Positions 1 through 8,191 of a stretch of 64,000 nt of DNA are shown here, in pieces. The DNA is from Roseovarius pacificus. Its GTDB lineage: Bacteria > Pseudomonadota > Alphaproteobacteria > Rhodobacterales > Rhodobacteraceae. The stretch covers positions 62,001 to 126,000 of the forward strand of contig NZ_FRBR01000002.1 of the NCBI RefSeq assembly GCF_900142665.1, written 5' to 3'. Below the pieces are notes generated by a model. That model was given only the letters and a program-made list of their open reading frames with translations, was not told the DNA's origin and did not search any database. The position numbers and the translations under genes are program-made. Each line of letters begins with the position of its first letter. The stretch's first letter is position 1.

Positions 1-194
1 AGCGCGCCGCCATAATCCGCCCCGAGAAGCAGCAGATCCGGCTCGCTGACGGCGCGCTCGATCAGGGGTGTGGCCTGTTCCGGCGTCATTGCCTCTTCCG
101 ATCCACTCATGGCTCTCCGATAGGCCGTCATCAGATCGGCAAGGCGCGGAGCGTCCGCGGCGGACAGGCGGCGGATCGTCCGTACGTTCACCAT
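1..194 (-). CDS. Partial GNAT-like acetyltransferase (N-terminal part)
   Basis: The minus-strand reading frame opens at an ATG at 194 and runs off the left edge after 64 codons. The visible start (MVNVRTIRRLSAADAPRLADL, then LIERAV..DLLLLGADYGG) has the beta1-alpha1 look of GNAT N-acetyltransferases, which transfer an acyl group from acyl-CoA to an amine. The acyl-CoA binding loop would lie outside the window, so family membership is tentative. It overlaps the stop of the DsbA-type isomerase gene by 7 bp, so it is probably the third gene of a cupin / isomerase / acetyltransferase operon. Confidence 0.5.
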   Translation of the reverse strand, partial: MVNVRTIRRLSAADAPRLADLMTAYRRAMSGSEEAMTPEQATPLIERAVSEPDLLLLGADYGGA

Positions 195-787
195 CCGCCG
201 GTCCTGACCCACTCTGCCATCATCTCCATGCGGTCCCAGCCCCAGAAAGGCTCTTCATCGACGATGAAGAAGGGAGATCCGAAGACGCCCCGTGCCACCG
301 CGTCTTCGCCGATCTTCCGGACCTTTTCTTTCAGGGCAGGGTCGGCGATGCCGGCCAGAAGGGCTCCGGGCTTGAGACCGAACTCCGGGGCGAGCCGCGA
401 GACGGCTTCGGGTGAGGCGGTGTAGAGACTGTCGTTGAAATACAAGGTGAAGACCCTCTTCGCGAAGGCAGCAGCAAGTTCAGGGTGCTGTGTTTCAACC
501 CAGTAGAAGGCGCGCGTCGTCGCCAGGGCGACATGGGGATGATTGGCGGGCAGCTGGAAGGTCAGGCGCTGGTGCCGTGCGATCCGCGCCCAGTCGCGCC
601 GCGCATAGTCGCGTTTCAGCGGCGTCGACGACAGTCCGCGTGCCCCTGTCACCTTGTAAGCGGTGCCCAGCATGTAGGGTCGCCAGAGCACGGTCCGACC
701 CAGGTCTGCCGCGATGGCCTCAATCCGCTGCGCAGCGAAGAAGGCGTAACCGGACGAGAAGTCGAACCAGAACTCGAGGGACCTCAT
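188..787 (-). CDS. DsbA-family 2-hydroxychromene-2-carboxylate isomerase-like protein
   Basis: The 199-residue protein starts MRSLEFWFDFSSGYAFFAAQ, the thioredoxin-fold start of the 2-hydroxychromene-2-carboxylate isomerase / GST-kappa branch of the DsbA superfamily. In that branch a serine (here around residue 11-12) replaces the redox cysteines. The C-terminal GVFGSPFFIVDEEPFWGWDR is the cis-proline and WGxDR region of the family. The length is normal. Known members isomerise aromatic-catabolism intermediates using glutathione. The true substrate here is unknown, since no aromatic pathway genes are adjacent. The start overlaps the cupin stop by 4 bp (ATGA), indicating translational coupling. 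Confidence 0.8.
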   Translation of the reverse strand: MRSLEFWFDFSSGYAFFAAQRIEAIAADLGRTVLWRPYMLGTAYKVTGARGLSSTPLKRDYARRDWARIARHQRLTFQLPANHPHVALATTRAFYWVETQHPELAAAFAKRVFTLYFNDSLYTASPEAVSRLAPEFGLKPGALLAGIADPALKEKVRKIGEDAVARGVFGSPFFIVDEEPFWGWDRMEMMAEWVRTGGW

Positions 788-1302
788 GGCTCTTCGCCGT
801 CCCAGTAATCGACCGCATCCGCGGTCCGGAAGGAACTGGCAACCCGGCGCTTTGCCTTGTCACCTCCGGGCGCAGCGCCCGCGAAGACTGTCAGCTTGCC
901 GCTGTCGGGATAGGCCATCACATCAGGCTCTCGCATGGTGCTGACCGCGACATATCGCAGAGGTTCAGTGCCGGTTGCGATCAGCTGATGGGCCGTTTCG
1001 GCGCCACCCGCAGGGCAGACCGCCACCATGCCGGCTGCGACCGGGTACCGGTCGGGGCCGAACCGCAGTTCGCCGGTGCCCGAGAGAATGATGAACATCT
1101 CGTCATTGGCGTGATGGGCATGGAAGGGCCAGGCCGCTTTGCCGGGCGGAACCTCCACCAGCCGCGCCCCCAGATGCGTCGCACCGAGTGGGGCGGCGAT
1201 GGCCGCCATGGCGGCATGAAAGCGGGTGCCATAGCTCTGTGGCGACAGGTCCAGATCGTCGAGCGTGACGACGGGGCTGCGTGGCATGCGATCCTGGGTC
1301 AT
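784..1302 (-). CDS. Cupin-domain protein
   Basis: A 172-residue single-domain cupin. The first metal-binding motif is visible around residues 60-75 (HAHHANDEMFIILSGTGEL), followed by the second-strand motif with PAG and the AHQL histidine region near residues 95-105. Cupins of this size bind a divalent metal and act as small dioxygenases, isomerases or sensors; nothing here decides which. It is the first gene of the minus-strand trio with the DsbA-type isomerase and the GNAT-like gene. A copy of the recurrent ATTGA-motif lies about 50 bp upstream (1351-1366), so it may share a regulator with other genes in the first 17 kb. Confidence 0.75.
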   Translation of the reverse strand: MTQDRMPRSPVVTLDDLDLSPQSYGTRFHAAMAAIAAPLGATHLGARLVEVPPGKAAWPFHAHHANDEMFIILSGTGELRFGPDRYPVAAGMVAVCPAGGAETAHQLIATGTEPLRYVAVSTMREPDVMAYPDSGKLTVFAGAAPGGDKAKRRVASSFRTADAVDYWDGEEP

Positions 1303-1350
1303 TTCGGTGCCCTCCTGCGAGAAGAGAGCGCCAATCCGACCGGTCCCGCA

Positions 1351-1366
1351 ATTGAATTGGCTTCAG
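1351..1366 (-). promoter_or_regulatory. ATTGAG-motif copy upstream of cupin operon
   Basis: ATTGAATTGGCTTCAG lies 49 bp before the cupin start. It is the most diverged copy of the motif that reads ATTGAGAAGTTCTCAA at 16963. It is listed because its position relative to the gene matches the other copies. Confidence 0.3.
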
Positions 1367-1521
1367 GTGAGCCGTAGCAAAGCTCATTTGGCGTGATTTC
1401 CCTTTCAAAGGAAGCTGTTCTCGTATTGTCGGACCTGAGACGAATGTGGACACCAATGCTTTATCGCTGGAGACCTGACGCTCCGCCATCGCGGCCGAAC
1501 CCTGAAAGGCCCGCCTCGACG

Positions 1522-2421
1522 ATGCCCGCCGAACGCTTCGAGGTGGCGGCCGAAGACGGGTATCCGATCAGGGGCGGGATCTGGCACGCAGACACCGGCC
1601 CTGTCGTCGTGCTTCATGCCGCTACGGCGGTTCAGGCGCGCTATTACGCACGGTTCGCATCCTGGTTGTCCGGGCAGGGGGCGACGGTCCTGACCTTCGA
1701 CTATCGCGGGATTGGTGAGTCCCGCTCCACGCCGGTGAAGGATTTGCAGGCGGGATGGGTCGATTGGGGCGCCCTCGATGCTGAGGCGGTGCTTGCCTAT
1801 GCTGGCAGGCGCTGGCCGGATCGTGCGCTCTGCGCCGTGGGCCATTCAATCGGCGGCTTCGCCCTGGGTTTGGCGCGCACCTCGGATCGGCTGGACCGGA
1901 TCGTGACGGTTGGCGCGCAATTCGCGTACTGGCGCGATTACGATCCCAGCCAGCGGGGCGCGATGTATCTGAAATGGCATCTCTTCATGCCAGCCGTGAC
2001 GCAGCTCTTCGGCTATTTTCCCGGGGCACGGCTTGGATGGCTCGAGGATGTGCCGCGCGGCGTGGTGCGCGACTGGAGCCGGATGGGGCCGCGGTTCGAG
2101 ACAAGTGTTTGCTCCGCTTTGGACCCAGCAGACCTTGCAGCGCGTCACGGCGCCACCCGGGCGCGGCTCCTGGCCATCGGGTTGACAGATGACCCGTTCT
2201 GCACCGAAGCTGCGGGGCAACGATTGCTCGACTACTATTCCGGGGCGGATCGAACCCATCTGCGGATCGCGCCCCCGGATATCGCGGTGCCCGAGATCGG
2301 GCATTTCGCATTCTTCCACGCCCGTTTCGAACAGACGCTCTGGCCGCTTGCCGCCGCATGGTTGCTTTCCGGTCGACTGCCCAAGGATGCTCCGGGGCGG
2401 ATCGTCTTTCCGACAGGCTGA
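1522..2421 (+). CDS. Alpha/beta hydrolase (serine aminopeptidase S33-like)
   Basis: The frame is open from 1393, but the conserved part begins at the ATG at 1522 (MPAERFEVAAEDGYPIRGG), giving 299 residues. The protein shows the hydrolase-4 pattern: VVLHAATAVQARYYARF oxyanion region, FDYRGIGESR, and the nucleophile elbow GHSIGG with Ser near residue 107. A C-terminal histidine occurs in PEIGHFAFF. Such proteins hydrolyse esters or amides of unknown identity in the cytoplasm; there is no signal peptide. It is divergent from the cupin operon and 28 bp upstream of the AAA/kinase-like gene, with which it probably forms an operon. Confidence 0.75.
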   Translation: MPAERFEVAAEDGYPIRGGIWHADTGPVVVLHAATAVQARYYARFASWLSGQGATVLTFDYRGIGESRSTPVKDLQAGWVDWGALDAEAVLAYAGRRWPDRALCAVGHSIGGFALGLARTSDRLDRIVTVGAQFAYWRDYDPSQRGAMYLKWHLFMPAVTQLFGYFPGARLGWLEDVPRGVVRDWSRMGPRFETSVCSALDPADLAARHGATRARLLAIGLTDDPFCTEAAGQRLLDYYSGADRTHLRIAPPDIAVPEIGHFAFFHARFEQTLWPLAAAWLLSGRLPKDAPGRIVFPTG

Positions 2422-2449
2422 ATGCAGGTTTCTTTCCACTAGGATCAAA

Positions 2450-2995
2450 ATGAACGACCGACTTTTCGTCATTACCGGCGGCCCGGGATCGGGCAAGACG
2501 ACGCTTCTGTCCGCACTGGCGCGGCATGGTCTCGCAACAATGCCCGAAGCCGGACGCGCGATCATTCAGGATCAGACCCGGATCGGCGGGACAGGGTGGC
2601 ACGGTCAGGACCGGCAACTGTTTGCAGAGCTTATGCTCGGCTGGGAGATGCGCTCCTGGCACGAGGCGCAGGGGACCGACGGTCCGGTGATCTTCGATCG
2701 CGGCATTCCCGATGTGATCGGATATCTACAGCTTTACGAGGGCGAGGCGCCCGCACATGTACACGCGGCGGCTGAGCTCTACCGGTATCGCCCGACGGTG
2801 TTTCTTGCGCCGCCCTGGCCCGAGATCTTCGGTCAGGATGCGCAGCGCGGGCAGGATTTCGACGAGGCTGTTGCGACGGCAGAGGCAATGGAGCAGGCCT
2901 ATGCCATGGCGGGATATGACCTGCTGCCGCTGCCTTTGGCCACGGTTGAGGCGCGGGTCGATTTTGTTTTGGAGATTTTGGAGCAGTCCATCTGA
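2450..2995 (+). CDS. AAA/P-loop kinase-like protein (181 aa)
   Basis: The start at 2450 (MNDRLFVITGGPGSGKTTLL) places the Walker A motif at residues 10-18, as usual for small P-loop kinases. An IFDRGIPD motif near residue 80 resembles the DR(G/S) substrate/lid motif of the AAA_28 family of nucleotide-kinase-like ATPases. The open frame extends much further upstream (to 2189) but overlaps the hydrolase gene, so the internal ATG is preferred. Substrate unknown. It ends one base before the stop of the convergent PhzF-family gene. Confidence 0.7.
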   Translation: MNDRLFVITGGPGSGKTTLLSALARHGLATMPEAGRAIIQDQTRIGGTGWHGQDRQLFAELMLGWEMRSWHEAQGTDGPVIFDRGIPDVIGYLQLYEGEAPAHVHAAAELYRYRPTVFLAPPWPEIFGQDAQRGQDFDEAVATAEAMEQAYAMAGYDLLPLPLATVEARVDFVLEILEQSI

Positions 2996-3871
2996 TCAGG
3001 ACGCGTCACCCAGATCCAACTCGCCCCGCAGGACGATACAGGCGGCCCCGCCGATGGTGATCCGCAGCCCTTCGGCTGTCGTTTCCCAGCCCGCGTGAAC
3101 CAGCCCGCGCCGGCCCATCTCGAGCCCTTGCTCCGACAGGTAACCACCCCGAGGTACCGCATCGCGATGCGTGGCGATCCACGCAGCAATGGCACCATTG
3201 CCAGACCCACAAACAGGATCCTCGGCCACGCCCTCACCCGGAGCGAAGGTGCGTACACGCAGGCGCGGCGCGGCCCCGGACCCGCTGTCCGCAAAGACCG
3301 TGAGCCCTGCCGCGCCGAGCCCATGGCAGATCCGCTCGATCCGACCGAGGTCGGGTCGCAGGCCGGCCAGTGCCTGGACGTCGTGCAGCTCAAGCAACAG
3401 CCATGGAACCCCCGTTGAGACGATCTGATGCGGGCTGTCCGCGAGCCTATCGAGCGGAAGGCAGATCGCCTCGGCAAGTTCAGCTTTGGTGACCGGCACA
3501 TCGCGGAATTGGGGCGTTGCCTGCGTCATCGTGTAAAGGTCGTCTTCGAGGCGGATCGGAACCAGTCCGATGCCGCATTCCTGCGTCAGGCTTTGGGGCG
3601 TTCTGCTTTGCTCGCCGCAAAACGCATGGGCGGCGGCGATGGTCGGATGACCGGCGAAGGGCAGTTCGCGCACCGGGGTAAAAATGCGGGCGCGATAGTC
3701 CGCATCACCGGTCGGGCGAAGCAGGAACACGGTCTCGGAGAGGTTCATCTCGCGCGCGATGCGTTGCATGATCTCGGTGGACAAGTCGTCGGCGTCGAAG
3801 ACCACTGCCGCCGGATTGCCCAGCAAGGGTCGGTCCGAAAAGGCATCGATCTGAAGCATGCGTTTCTTCAT
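2996..3871 (-). CDS. PhzF-family isomerase/epimerase
   Basis: The 291-residue protein has the PhzF-family start (QIDAFSDRPLLGNPAAVVFDA), the catalytic glutamate context MNLSETVFLL near residue 45, the RIFTPVRELPFAGHPTIAAAHAF block, and DPVCGSGNGAIAAWI in the second half. PhzF proteins are diaminopimelate-epimerase-fold isomerases. Apart from the phenazine enzyme their substrates are mostly unknown, and there is no phenazine context here. It is the last gene of a minus-strand run that starts near 6.9 kb. It lies 19 bp after the PEBP gene. Confidence 0.85.
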   Translation of the reverse strand: MKKRMLQIDAFSDRPLLGNPAAVVFDADDLSTEIMQRIAREMNLSETVFLLRPTGDADYRARIFTPVRELPFAGHPTIAAAHAFCGEQSRTPQSLTQECGIGLVPIRLEDDLYTMTQATPQFRDVPVTKAELAEAICLPLDRLADSPHQIVSTGVPWLLLELHDVQALAGLRPDLGRIERICHGLGAAGLTVFADSGSGAAPRLRVRTFAPGEGVAEDPVCGSGNGAIAAWIATHRDAVPRGGYLSEQGLEMGRRGLVHAGWETTAEGLRITIGGAACIVLRGELDLGDAS

Positions 3872-3890
3872 GGTCGTTAAGTCCTTGCTT

Positions 3891-4436
3891 TCAGCGCCCG
3901 TAGCGCGCTGTCAGTGTCACACTGCCGAGGCTGTGCGCGTGAATCATGTAGCCGGCGAGGGCGGGCATGGCGCTGGCGTCCAACCCCAGGCTCGGCACGT
4001 CGATGGCATAGACGGTGAACTCGTAGCGATGAGCGACTGCGCCCTCAGGCGGGCAGGGGCCGCCGTAGCCGGGCTGCCCGAAATCCGTCAGGGACTCGAC
4101 CAGAGGGGCGGGCAGGTAGCCGGACGCACCCGCGAGCATCGCTCGTGTGTGCGCCGGAATATCCAGAACGATCCAGTGCCACCAACCGCTGCCGGTCAGG
4201 GCGTCCGGGTCGTAGACCGTAATCGCGAAGCTCTGTGTTCCCGCGGGCGGGTCATTCCAGACCAGGTGCGGGGATTGGTTGAGCCCCTCGCACCCCATGG
4301 TCGAATTCACCAATTCCATGCGGATCGTTTCACCCTCCCGCAAGTCGCGGCTGTCCAGATCGAACGCGTGAGCGACAACGGGAGCGGCGGCGAGCGCCAT
4401 TGAGAACACAGCAGTACGGCTTAGGTTCATCATCAT
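3891..4436 (-). CDS. Exported PEBP-family protein (YbhB/YbcL type)
   Basis: 181 residues beginning with a Sec signal peptide (NLSRTAVFSMALAAAPVVAHA). Phosphatidylethanolamine-binding-protein motifs follow: SPHLVWNDPPAGTQSFAITVYDPDA and a histidine in WWHWIVLDIP, then GYGGPCPPEGAVAHRYEFTVYAID. Bacterial family members are periplasmic or cytoplasmic with unclear ligands. Three ATG codons stand in tandem at the start (4436, 4433, 4430). The GAGGAG at ideal spacing favours 4436. A copy of the ATTGAG-motif sits 58 bp upstream. Confidence 0.85.
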   Translation of the reverse strand: MMMNLSRTAVFSMALAAAPVVAHAFDLDSRDLREGETIRMELVNSTMGCEGLNQSPHLVWNDPPAGTQSFAITVYDPDALTGSGWWHWIVLDIPAHTRAMLAGASGYLPAPLVESLTDFGQPGYGGPCPPEGAVAHRYEFTVYAIDVPSLGLDASAMPALAGYMIHAHSLGSVTLTARYGR

Positions 4437-4493
4437 GAATGTCTCTCCTCGACTTCCATGATTTGACGGTATTCCAATGTGTTAGATGCGGCG

Positions 4494-4509
4494 ATTGAGA
4501 AGCTTTCAG
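4494..4509 (-). promoter_or_regulatory. ATTGAG-motif copy upstream of the PEBP gene
   Basis: ATTGAGAAGCTTTCAG lies in the short gap between the MFS stop (4527) and the PEBP start (4436), 58 bp before that start. The first nine bases are identical to the copies at 6083 and 16963. Confidence 0.4.
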
Positions 4510-4526
4510 GGGCCCGGTAGAAATGG

Positions 4527-5777
4527 TCACCGAACCTTGTCCAGACCCAGGGCGCGACCTTGATGCAGAGCCATCCACGCCAGAGCGATGGCTTGCAGTC
4601 CGGCGATCAGCACGATGAACGTCACATGGGCGGACGAAATGCTCCACCCAAGCCGAACCAAAGCCTCGATGCCTGCGCCGATGCCGCTCTGCATCAAGAA
4701 ACCGGTGAGGACAGCGCCGAGATTGAGCATGGCGATAGCGCGGCCGGACACTGCGTCGGGTAGCAGCCGGACCAGAAGCGCGTAGGCAAGGATGGGACCC
4801 GCGGTGAACAGCCCGTAGCCAGCCCAGAGGATGGTCTGCAGTGACGCGCCTGCACCGGCAATCGCGAACTGACACAGAACAAAGCCAAGCGTCAGGGCGA
4901 ATGTCAGGTGGAACAGGTGCCGGTCGGTGCGGGCGATCCGATCGGCGAGCAGGCCGAAGCCGAATTGCCCAAAGATGACGGCAAAGGAGAGCGCCATCAG
5001 GATACCCGCTGCCGCAGTCGACGGGAGGTCAATCGCGTCGCGCAGCCAGACCCCGGCCCAGAGCCCCTGATAGGCGACCCAGGCTCCCTGACAGAGGGCC
5101 GAAGCCGGTGCGATCGTGAGAAAGGCGGGGTGCGTGAGGACACCACGCAGTCCCTTCACCGCCGGTTCCAGCCCCGCAGGGGCGGCTCGTTCCCTCGTCT
5201 GGGGCGGAACCACCGCGGCGATGATCAATGCAATGGTGGCAGTGACGCCGGCGAGACCCAGAAAAATTTCGCGCCAGCCGATTTGGCGTAGCAGCCATTC
5301 GGTCGGGCTGGTGGCCGCCAGGGAGCCAAGGCCGGCCGCTGCGATCGTGATGGCGTTTACCAGGGGCAGGCGCTCCCTCGGCCACCACAGGGTGTTCGCC
5401 TTGTAGGCGCCGGTCCAGCAAGCGGAAAGTCCGAAGCCGATCATGAAACGCGTCAGGACGAGCATGTGGGCTGTTTGTGCCCCGGCGAAGAGCGCGGATG
5501 CGACGACAGCCAGGAAGAGCGTAACCACCAGCACGCGTTTCGGCCCGAACTTGTCCAGGGCCTGGCCGACGAACAACTGCGAGCCGGCCAGTGCGCCAAG
5601 GAAGGCGGAGGTCATCATGCCCATGGTCGCAGGCTCAAGCTGAAACTCGGCCGTGAGACGAGGCTCCAGAACAGCGTTCACATTTCGAAAGAGTTCGGAG
5701 AGCAGGTAGGCGAAGGTGAATGGCAGAGAGACGAAGACAATGCGGCGCAACGGGGACAATTGGGCTGGGTCAGTCAT
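4527..5777 (-). CDS. MFS transporter
   Basis: 416 residues with about 12 hydrophobic segments and the MFS loop signature between TM2 and TM3 (GQALDKFGPKRVLV, residues about 70-84). An internal half-repeat occurs around GLLADRIARTDRH. The protein belongs to the general drug/solute MFS group; the substrate cannot be read from the sequence. The start ATG overlaps the preceding small membrane-protein gene by 8 bp, indicating translational coupling. It is part of the SnoaL / cupin / small protein / MFS / PEBP / PhzF run. Confidence 0.85.
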   Translation of the reverse strand: MTDPAQLSPLRRIVFVSLPFTFAYLLSELFRNVNAVLEPRLTAEFQLEPATMGMMTSAFLGALAGSQLFVGQALDKFGPKRVLVVTLFLAVVASALFAGAQTAHMLVLTRFMIGFGLSACWTGAYKANTLWWPRERLPLVNAITIAAAGLGSLAATSPTEWLLRQIGWREIFLGLAGVTATIALIIAAVVPPQTRERAAPAGLEPAVKGLRGVLTHPAFLTIAPASALCQGAWVAYQGLWAGVWLRDAIDLPSTAAAGILMALSFAVIFGQFGFGLLADRIARTDRHLFHLTFALTLGFVLCQFAIAGAGASLQTILWAGYGLFTAGPILAYALLVRLLPDAVSGRAIAMLNLGAVLTGFLMQSGIGAGIEALVRLGWSISSAHVTFIVLIAGLQAIALAWMALHQGRALGLDKVR

Positions 5778-6027
5778 GCGCGTGGCCGGACCAGATGCAG
5801 CAGTCGTCCCTCAGGGAGTATACCCGCCCAAGGTCGTCGGTTTGCTCGGCACGATCCTGAATGGAGCCCGTTTCGCCAGATCGGTGAGGATAAGAGACGA
5901 AGGACAGAAATGTCAGCAGGATGGCCGTGACCCAAAGAAGTGCAAGTCGTTGAAGACCCGACAGGCCGGGTGTCGGTGTCTCGCCAGAGGCGGCGCTCAA
6001 GGATTTTCTTAGATCATTGATGTTCAT
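5770..6027 (-). CDS. Small single-TM hypothetical protein
   Basis: An 85-residue frame from the ATG at 6027 (MNINDLRKSLSAASG). It has one hydrophobic segment (LALLWVTAILLTFLSFV, residues about 27-43) and a hydrophilic C-terminus containing two adjacent cysteines. I recognise no family. It is kept because it fills an otherwise empty gap in an operon, overlaps the MFS start by 8 bp, and has a single TM helix as expected for a small accessory membrane protein. An ATTGAG-motif copy lies 56 bp upstream. It could still be a spurious frame. Confidence 0.45.
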   Translation of the reverse strand: MNINDLRKSLSAASGETPTPGLSGLQRLALLWVTAILLTFLSFVSYPHRSGETGSIQDRAEQTDDLGRVYSLRDDCCIWSGHAHD

Positions 6028-6057
6028 GGCTTCTGGCTCCGCTCTTTGTCTCAAGTG

Positions 6058-6525
6058 CTAGCCGGGAGCCGCCTCCACGCCGATTGAGAAGGTCTCAACC
6101 GAGCGGGAGATTTTGTCAGGGGTGGGCTGGAGCCAATACATCGGATGGTGCGCTACATCCGTCGGGACGGCCGCATGGTCTTCGACCGGATAGCGGTCGC
6201 CGGCCGTATCAGGGGCGGAGACGAGCAGGATGCGCAGGTCTTCGGGCCCGTTGTTCTGTACCAAATGCCCCAGGCCCGGGGGGATTTCCAGGGCCTCTCC
6301 CACCTTGGCCAAGAGGATACGACCCGGAACCTTGATCGTCAGTTCCCCGGCAAGGACATAGAAGATCTGGCGGGAGACCCGATGATAATGTGGTGCTTCG
6401 GCACCGCCGGGCGGCAGCCGCTCTTCGCGCAGCGAAAGTTCGGGGCGATCGACCAGTCTCCAGCCGTCACAGCCGTTCCCCCAGGGGTAATGGTTCGCGG
6501 CCGTCGCGCGCAGGGGGCCAGTCAT
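6058..6525 (-). CDS. Cupin-domain protein
   Basis: 155 residues. The cupin motif 1 histidines are seen around residues 46-50 (APHYHRVSRQIFYVLAGEL) and motif 2 around PPGLGHLVQNNG near residues 82-93. The family is small beta-barrel metal-binding proteins resembling mannose-6-phosphate-isomerase-type cupins. The start at 6525 overlaps the stop of the SnoaL-like gene by 4 bp. Function unknown; with the SnoaL-like fold upstream it could process a small organic substrate exported or imported by the MFS protein downstream, but this is inference. Confidence 0.75.
   Translation of the reverse strand: MTGPLRATAANHYPWGNGCDGWRLVDRPELSLREERLPPGGAEAPHYHRVSRQIFYVLAGELTIKVPGRILLAKVGEALEIPPGLGHLVQNNGPEDLRILLVSAPDTAGDRYPVEDHAAVPTDVAHHPMYWLQPTPDKISRSVETFSIGVEAAPG
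6083..6100 (-). promoter_or_regulatory. ATTGAG-motif palindrome upstream of small-protein/MFS genes
   Basis: TTGAGAAGGTCTCAA (6084-6098) is a near-perfect inverted repeat with seven-base arms. It lies inside the last codons of the cupin gene and 56 bp before the next start. Spacing and sequence match the intergenic copies at 4494 and 16963. Confidence 0.4.
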
Positions 6526-6899
6526 TCCTCGGACCCGTAATAGGCTTCGCCCAGAAACTGGACGCCCTCGCGAAACCGCATGTGTTCGCAGGCATGCCTG
6601 ACCCGACCGCCGGCTCGCGACACATAGAATACCGTCACGGATTGCGCCTCTTCGTCTACGGCGGTTCCGCTCAGTTCGAAATGAAGATCGGGCACGCGTG
6701 CCAGGGCGTCGGTCCAGTACTGCCGCAGGGCGTCCTTCCCAACGATCTGAGCGTTTCCCGCCACCTGCTTGGCGAGAGGGCTGATGAAGACGGTGTCTTC
6801 GGCGAAGGGTGCGAGAACCGTCTCCACGTCATGCGCGTTCCAGGCGGCGATCCAATGCCTGGCATGGGTTTCAAGGTCGGTGCGGGAAAGTCTTGTCAT
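6522..6899 (-). CDS. SnoaL/NTF2-like protein
   Basis: A 125-residue SnoaL-like/NTF2 fold. It has ARHWIAAWNAHDVETVLAPFAEDTVFISP, the helix-turn pattern of steroid-isomerase-like ketosteroid folds, followed by a long beta-sheet with HFELSGTAVDEEAQSVTVFYV. The frame is open to 7013. The ATG at 6899 follows GGAGAAGG and GGAAG and starts where the fold starts; 6920 is an alternative. It is the first gene of the long minus-strand operon. Members are small hydrolases, isomerases or orphan binding proteins. Confidence 0.7.
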   Translation of the reverse strand: MTRLSRTDLETHARHWIAAWNAHDVETVLAPFAEDTVFISPLAKQVAGNAQIVGKDALRQYWTDALARVPDLHFELSGTAVDEEAQSVTVFYVSRAGGRVRHACEHMRFREGVQFLGEAYYGSEE

Positions 6900-6970
6900 T
6901 CTTCCGGTATCCTTCTCCATCCGCTTTAGCGGTCGGGGCTGACTGTCATGCGGCAGCATGGCTGCTCGCA

Positions 6971-7037
6971 ATTGAGGAATTTTCCGGAGGTCCTGAGGAT
7001 TTCGCGGCGACAATCACAGAGAGGAATTCTCAATATC
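6971..7037. promoter_or_regulatory. Divergent promoter region with two ATTGAG-motif copies
   Basis: Between the SnoaL-like gene (minus) and the DUF1127 gene (plus) lie ATTGAGGAATTTTCCG (6971-6986, pointing to the minus gene) and, on the other strand, ATTGAGAATTCCTC (7034 down to 7021, pointing to the plus gene). Each faces its own gene at about 72-75 bp. This symmetry supports a shared operator. Confidence 0.4.
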
Positions 7038-7108
7038 CGCTGAAGGATCCGAAATTTATGGCTCTGGGCACGGAGTGCATTCTCTGGGGGCAGACACCGG
7101 AGGTGACC

Positions 7109-7306
7109 ATGAACCCGCGATTCACGGCAAATCCAACGCAAGAGCGCGACAAAGATGGTCTCGCATCAGGCCCGGCCCGGCTACCTCGCCGCTTTCGGGC
7201 CTTTTACCGCTTGAGCGACACGGCGTTGGAAGATCTGGGATTGGATCGTCAAGATCTGCCGATCTTCAATCCTGTTCAGGCCATTCGCCGAGAAGACCTG
7301 TTCTAG
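7109..7306 (+). CDS. DUF1127-like small protein
   Basis: A 65-residue protein beginning at the ATG at 7109, which follows GGAGG with 5-nt spacing; the longer frame upstream has no such signal. The C-terminal half FRAFYRLSDTALEDLGLDRQDLP matches the DUF1127 (YjiS-like) pattern of an arginine-rich short helix followed by LSD..L.D.GL.R.D. DUF1127 proteins are small; some have been linked to phosphate or RNA metabolism in Alphaproteobacteria. The gene stands alone, convergent with the thioesterase gene, whose stop overlaps its end by 4 bp. Confidence 0.65.
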   Translation: MNPRFTANPTQERDKDGLASGPARLPRRFRAFYRLSDTALEDLGLDRQDLPIFNPVQAIRREDLF

Positions 7307-7764
7307 CGCGAAGCGGGCAGGTCTGGCGTGTCATGCAAGCAGATCAGGGTTTGCATCCCCGTGGCGACATGTTTGCGGCGTTCTCCATCAACGCCCCATA
7401 CATCGAGCTGGCAGATGGTCAGTGTGCGACCGTTCTTGATCACGCGGCCGACAGCCTCGAGATAATCTCCTTGCGCAGGGCTGATCAGGTTCAGTTTGAA
7501 CTCGACCGTCAGGACGGAACTGCCTTCGGGGAAGAGGGTGAACCCAGCGTAACCGCCTGCGCTGTCGGCGATGGCCGATGTTCCACCGGCGTGGAAGTAG
7601 CCATGCTGCTGCGTGAGTTCTTGGCTGAACGGGAGTCGCAACGTGACAAGCCCCGCGCGCACCTCCGCCATCTCGGCCCCGAGATGCGCCATAAGTCCCT
7701 GTCTTGCAAAGCTTTCGCGCGCTCGAATGATGACTTCCTCGGAAATTGGATCGCCGACCTGCAT
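7303..7764 (-). CDS. PaaI-like hotdog-fold thioesterase
   Basis: 153 residues from the ATG at 7764, chosen because GTGGAGG stands 7 nt upstream on the minus strand. The hotdog core is visible: LPFSQELTQQHGYFHAGGTSAIADSAGG, with the HGG-type active-site loop of PaaI/YdiI thioesterases and the conserved Asp in IADSAGG. The C-terminal half has LTVEFKLNLISPAQG. It would hydrolyse an acyl-CoA thioester in the cytoplasm. An operator-like TGAGGAATTCTCA sits 57 bp upstream. Confidence 0.8.
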   Translation of the reverse strand: MQVGDPISEEVIIRARESFARQGLMAHLGAEMAEVRAGLVTLRLPFSQELTQQHGYFHAGGTSAIADSAGGYAGFTLFPEGSSVLTVEFKLNLISPAQGDYLEAVGRVIKNGRTLTICQLDVWGVDGERRKHVATGMQTLICLHDTPDLPASR

Positions 7765-7819
7765 ATTTTTCCTCCACATCTTGGCGGGGGAAGTATGCAT
7801 GAGGCAAAGGTCTCAGCGC

Positions 7820-7845
7820 GTGAGGAATTCTCAGTCCCAATTGAG
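7820..7845 (-). promoter_or_regulatory. ATTGAG-motif palindrome upstream of thioesterase
   Basis: TGAGGAATTCTCA (7821-7833) is a near-palindrome with an EcoRI-like centre. It is followed at 7838 by CAATTGAG. It lies about 57 bp before the thioesterase start, the same distance as in the other motif copies. Confidence 0.35.
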
Positions 7846-8191
7846 TGTTTGGCATTGGAGCAGACCGTTGTGCGGACCTCGAACACCCGCATGGCGGCGT
7901 CTCTCCCAAAAGGAGCCCGTCGCGAGCTTTTCCCAATCGGCGCAGATGCTGCATCGACAGCTTCATTACGCGGCTTCCGCGTTCGAGGGCTAGGGCGCAA
8001 ACCCCGCTCCTAGGGCCCTGACCTGTTGGCCACCGTGCCTGGCCCTAAGCTCAGTCCTGTGCAGCGAGCTTGACGCCCCTGTCCCGGCCGAAATCAACGA
8101 GGGCGCGTTGCCTCCCGCAGGAAGCGGGCAAGATTAGAAAATTTCATTATCTCAGCAAGAGACGTCAGTTGTGCGAACAAGGCCGTAGTGC
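7846..8191. other. Gene-poor stretch between divergent genes
   Basis: About 350 bp with no convincing reading frame. It must hold the promoter of the MFS gene starting at 8192. The last 60 bp are AT-rich (AGAAAATTTCATTATCTCAG) and could be that promoter; I see no clear -35/-10 pair or operator. Confidence 0.4.
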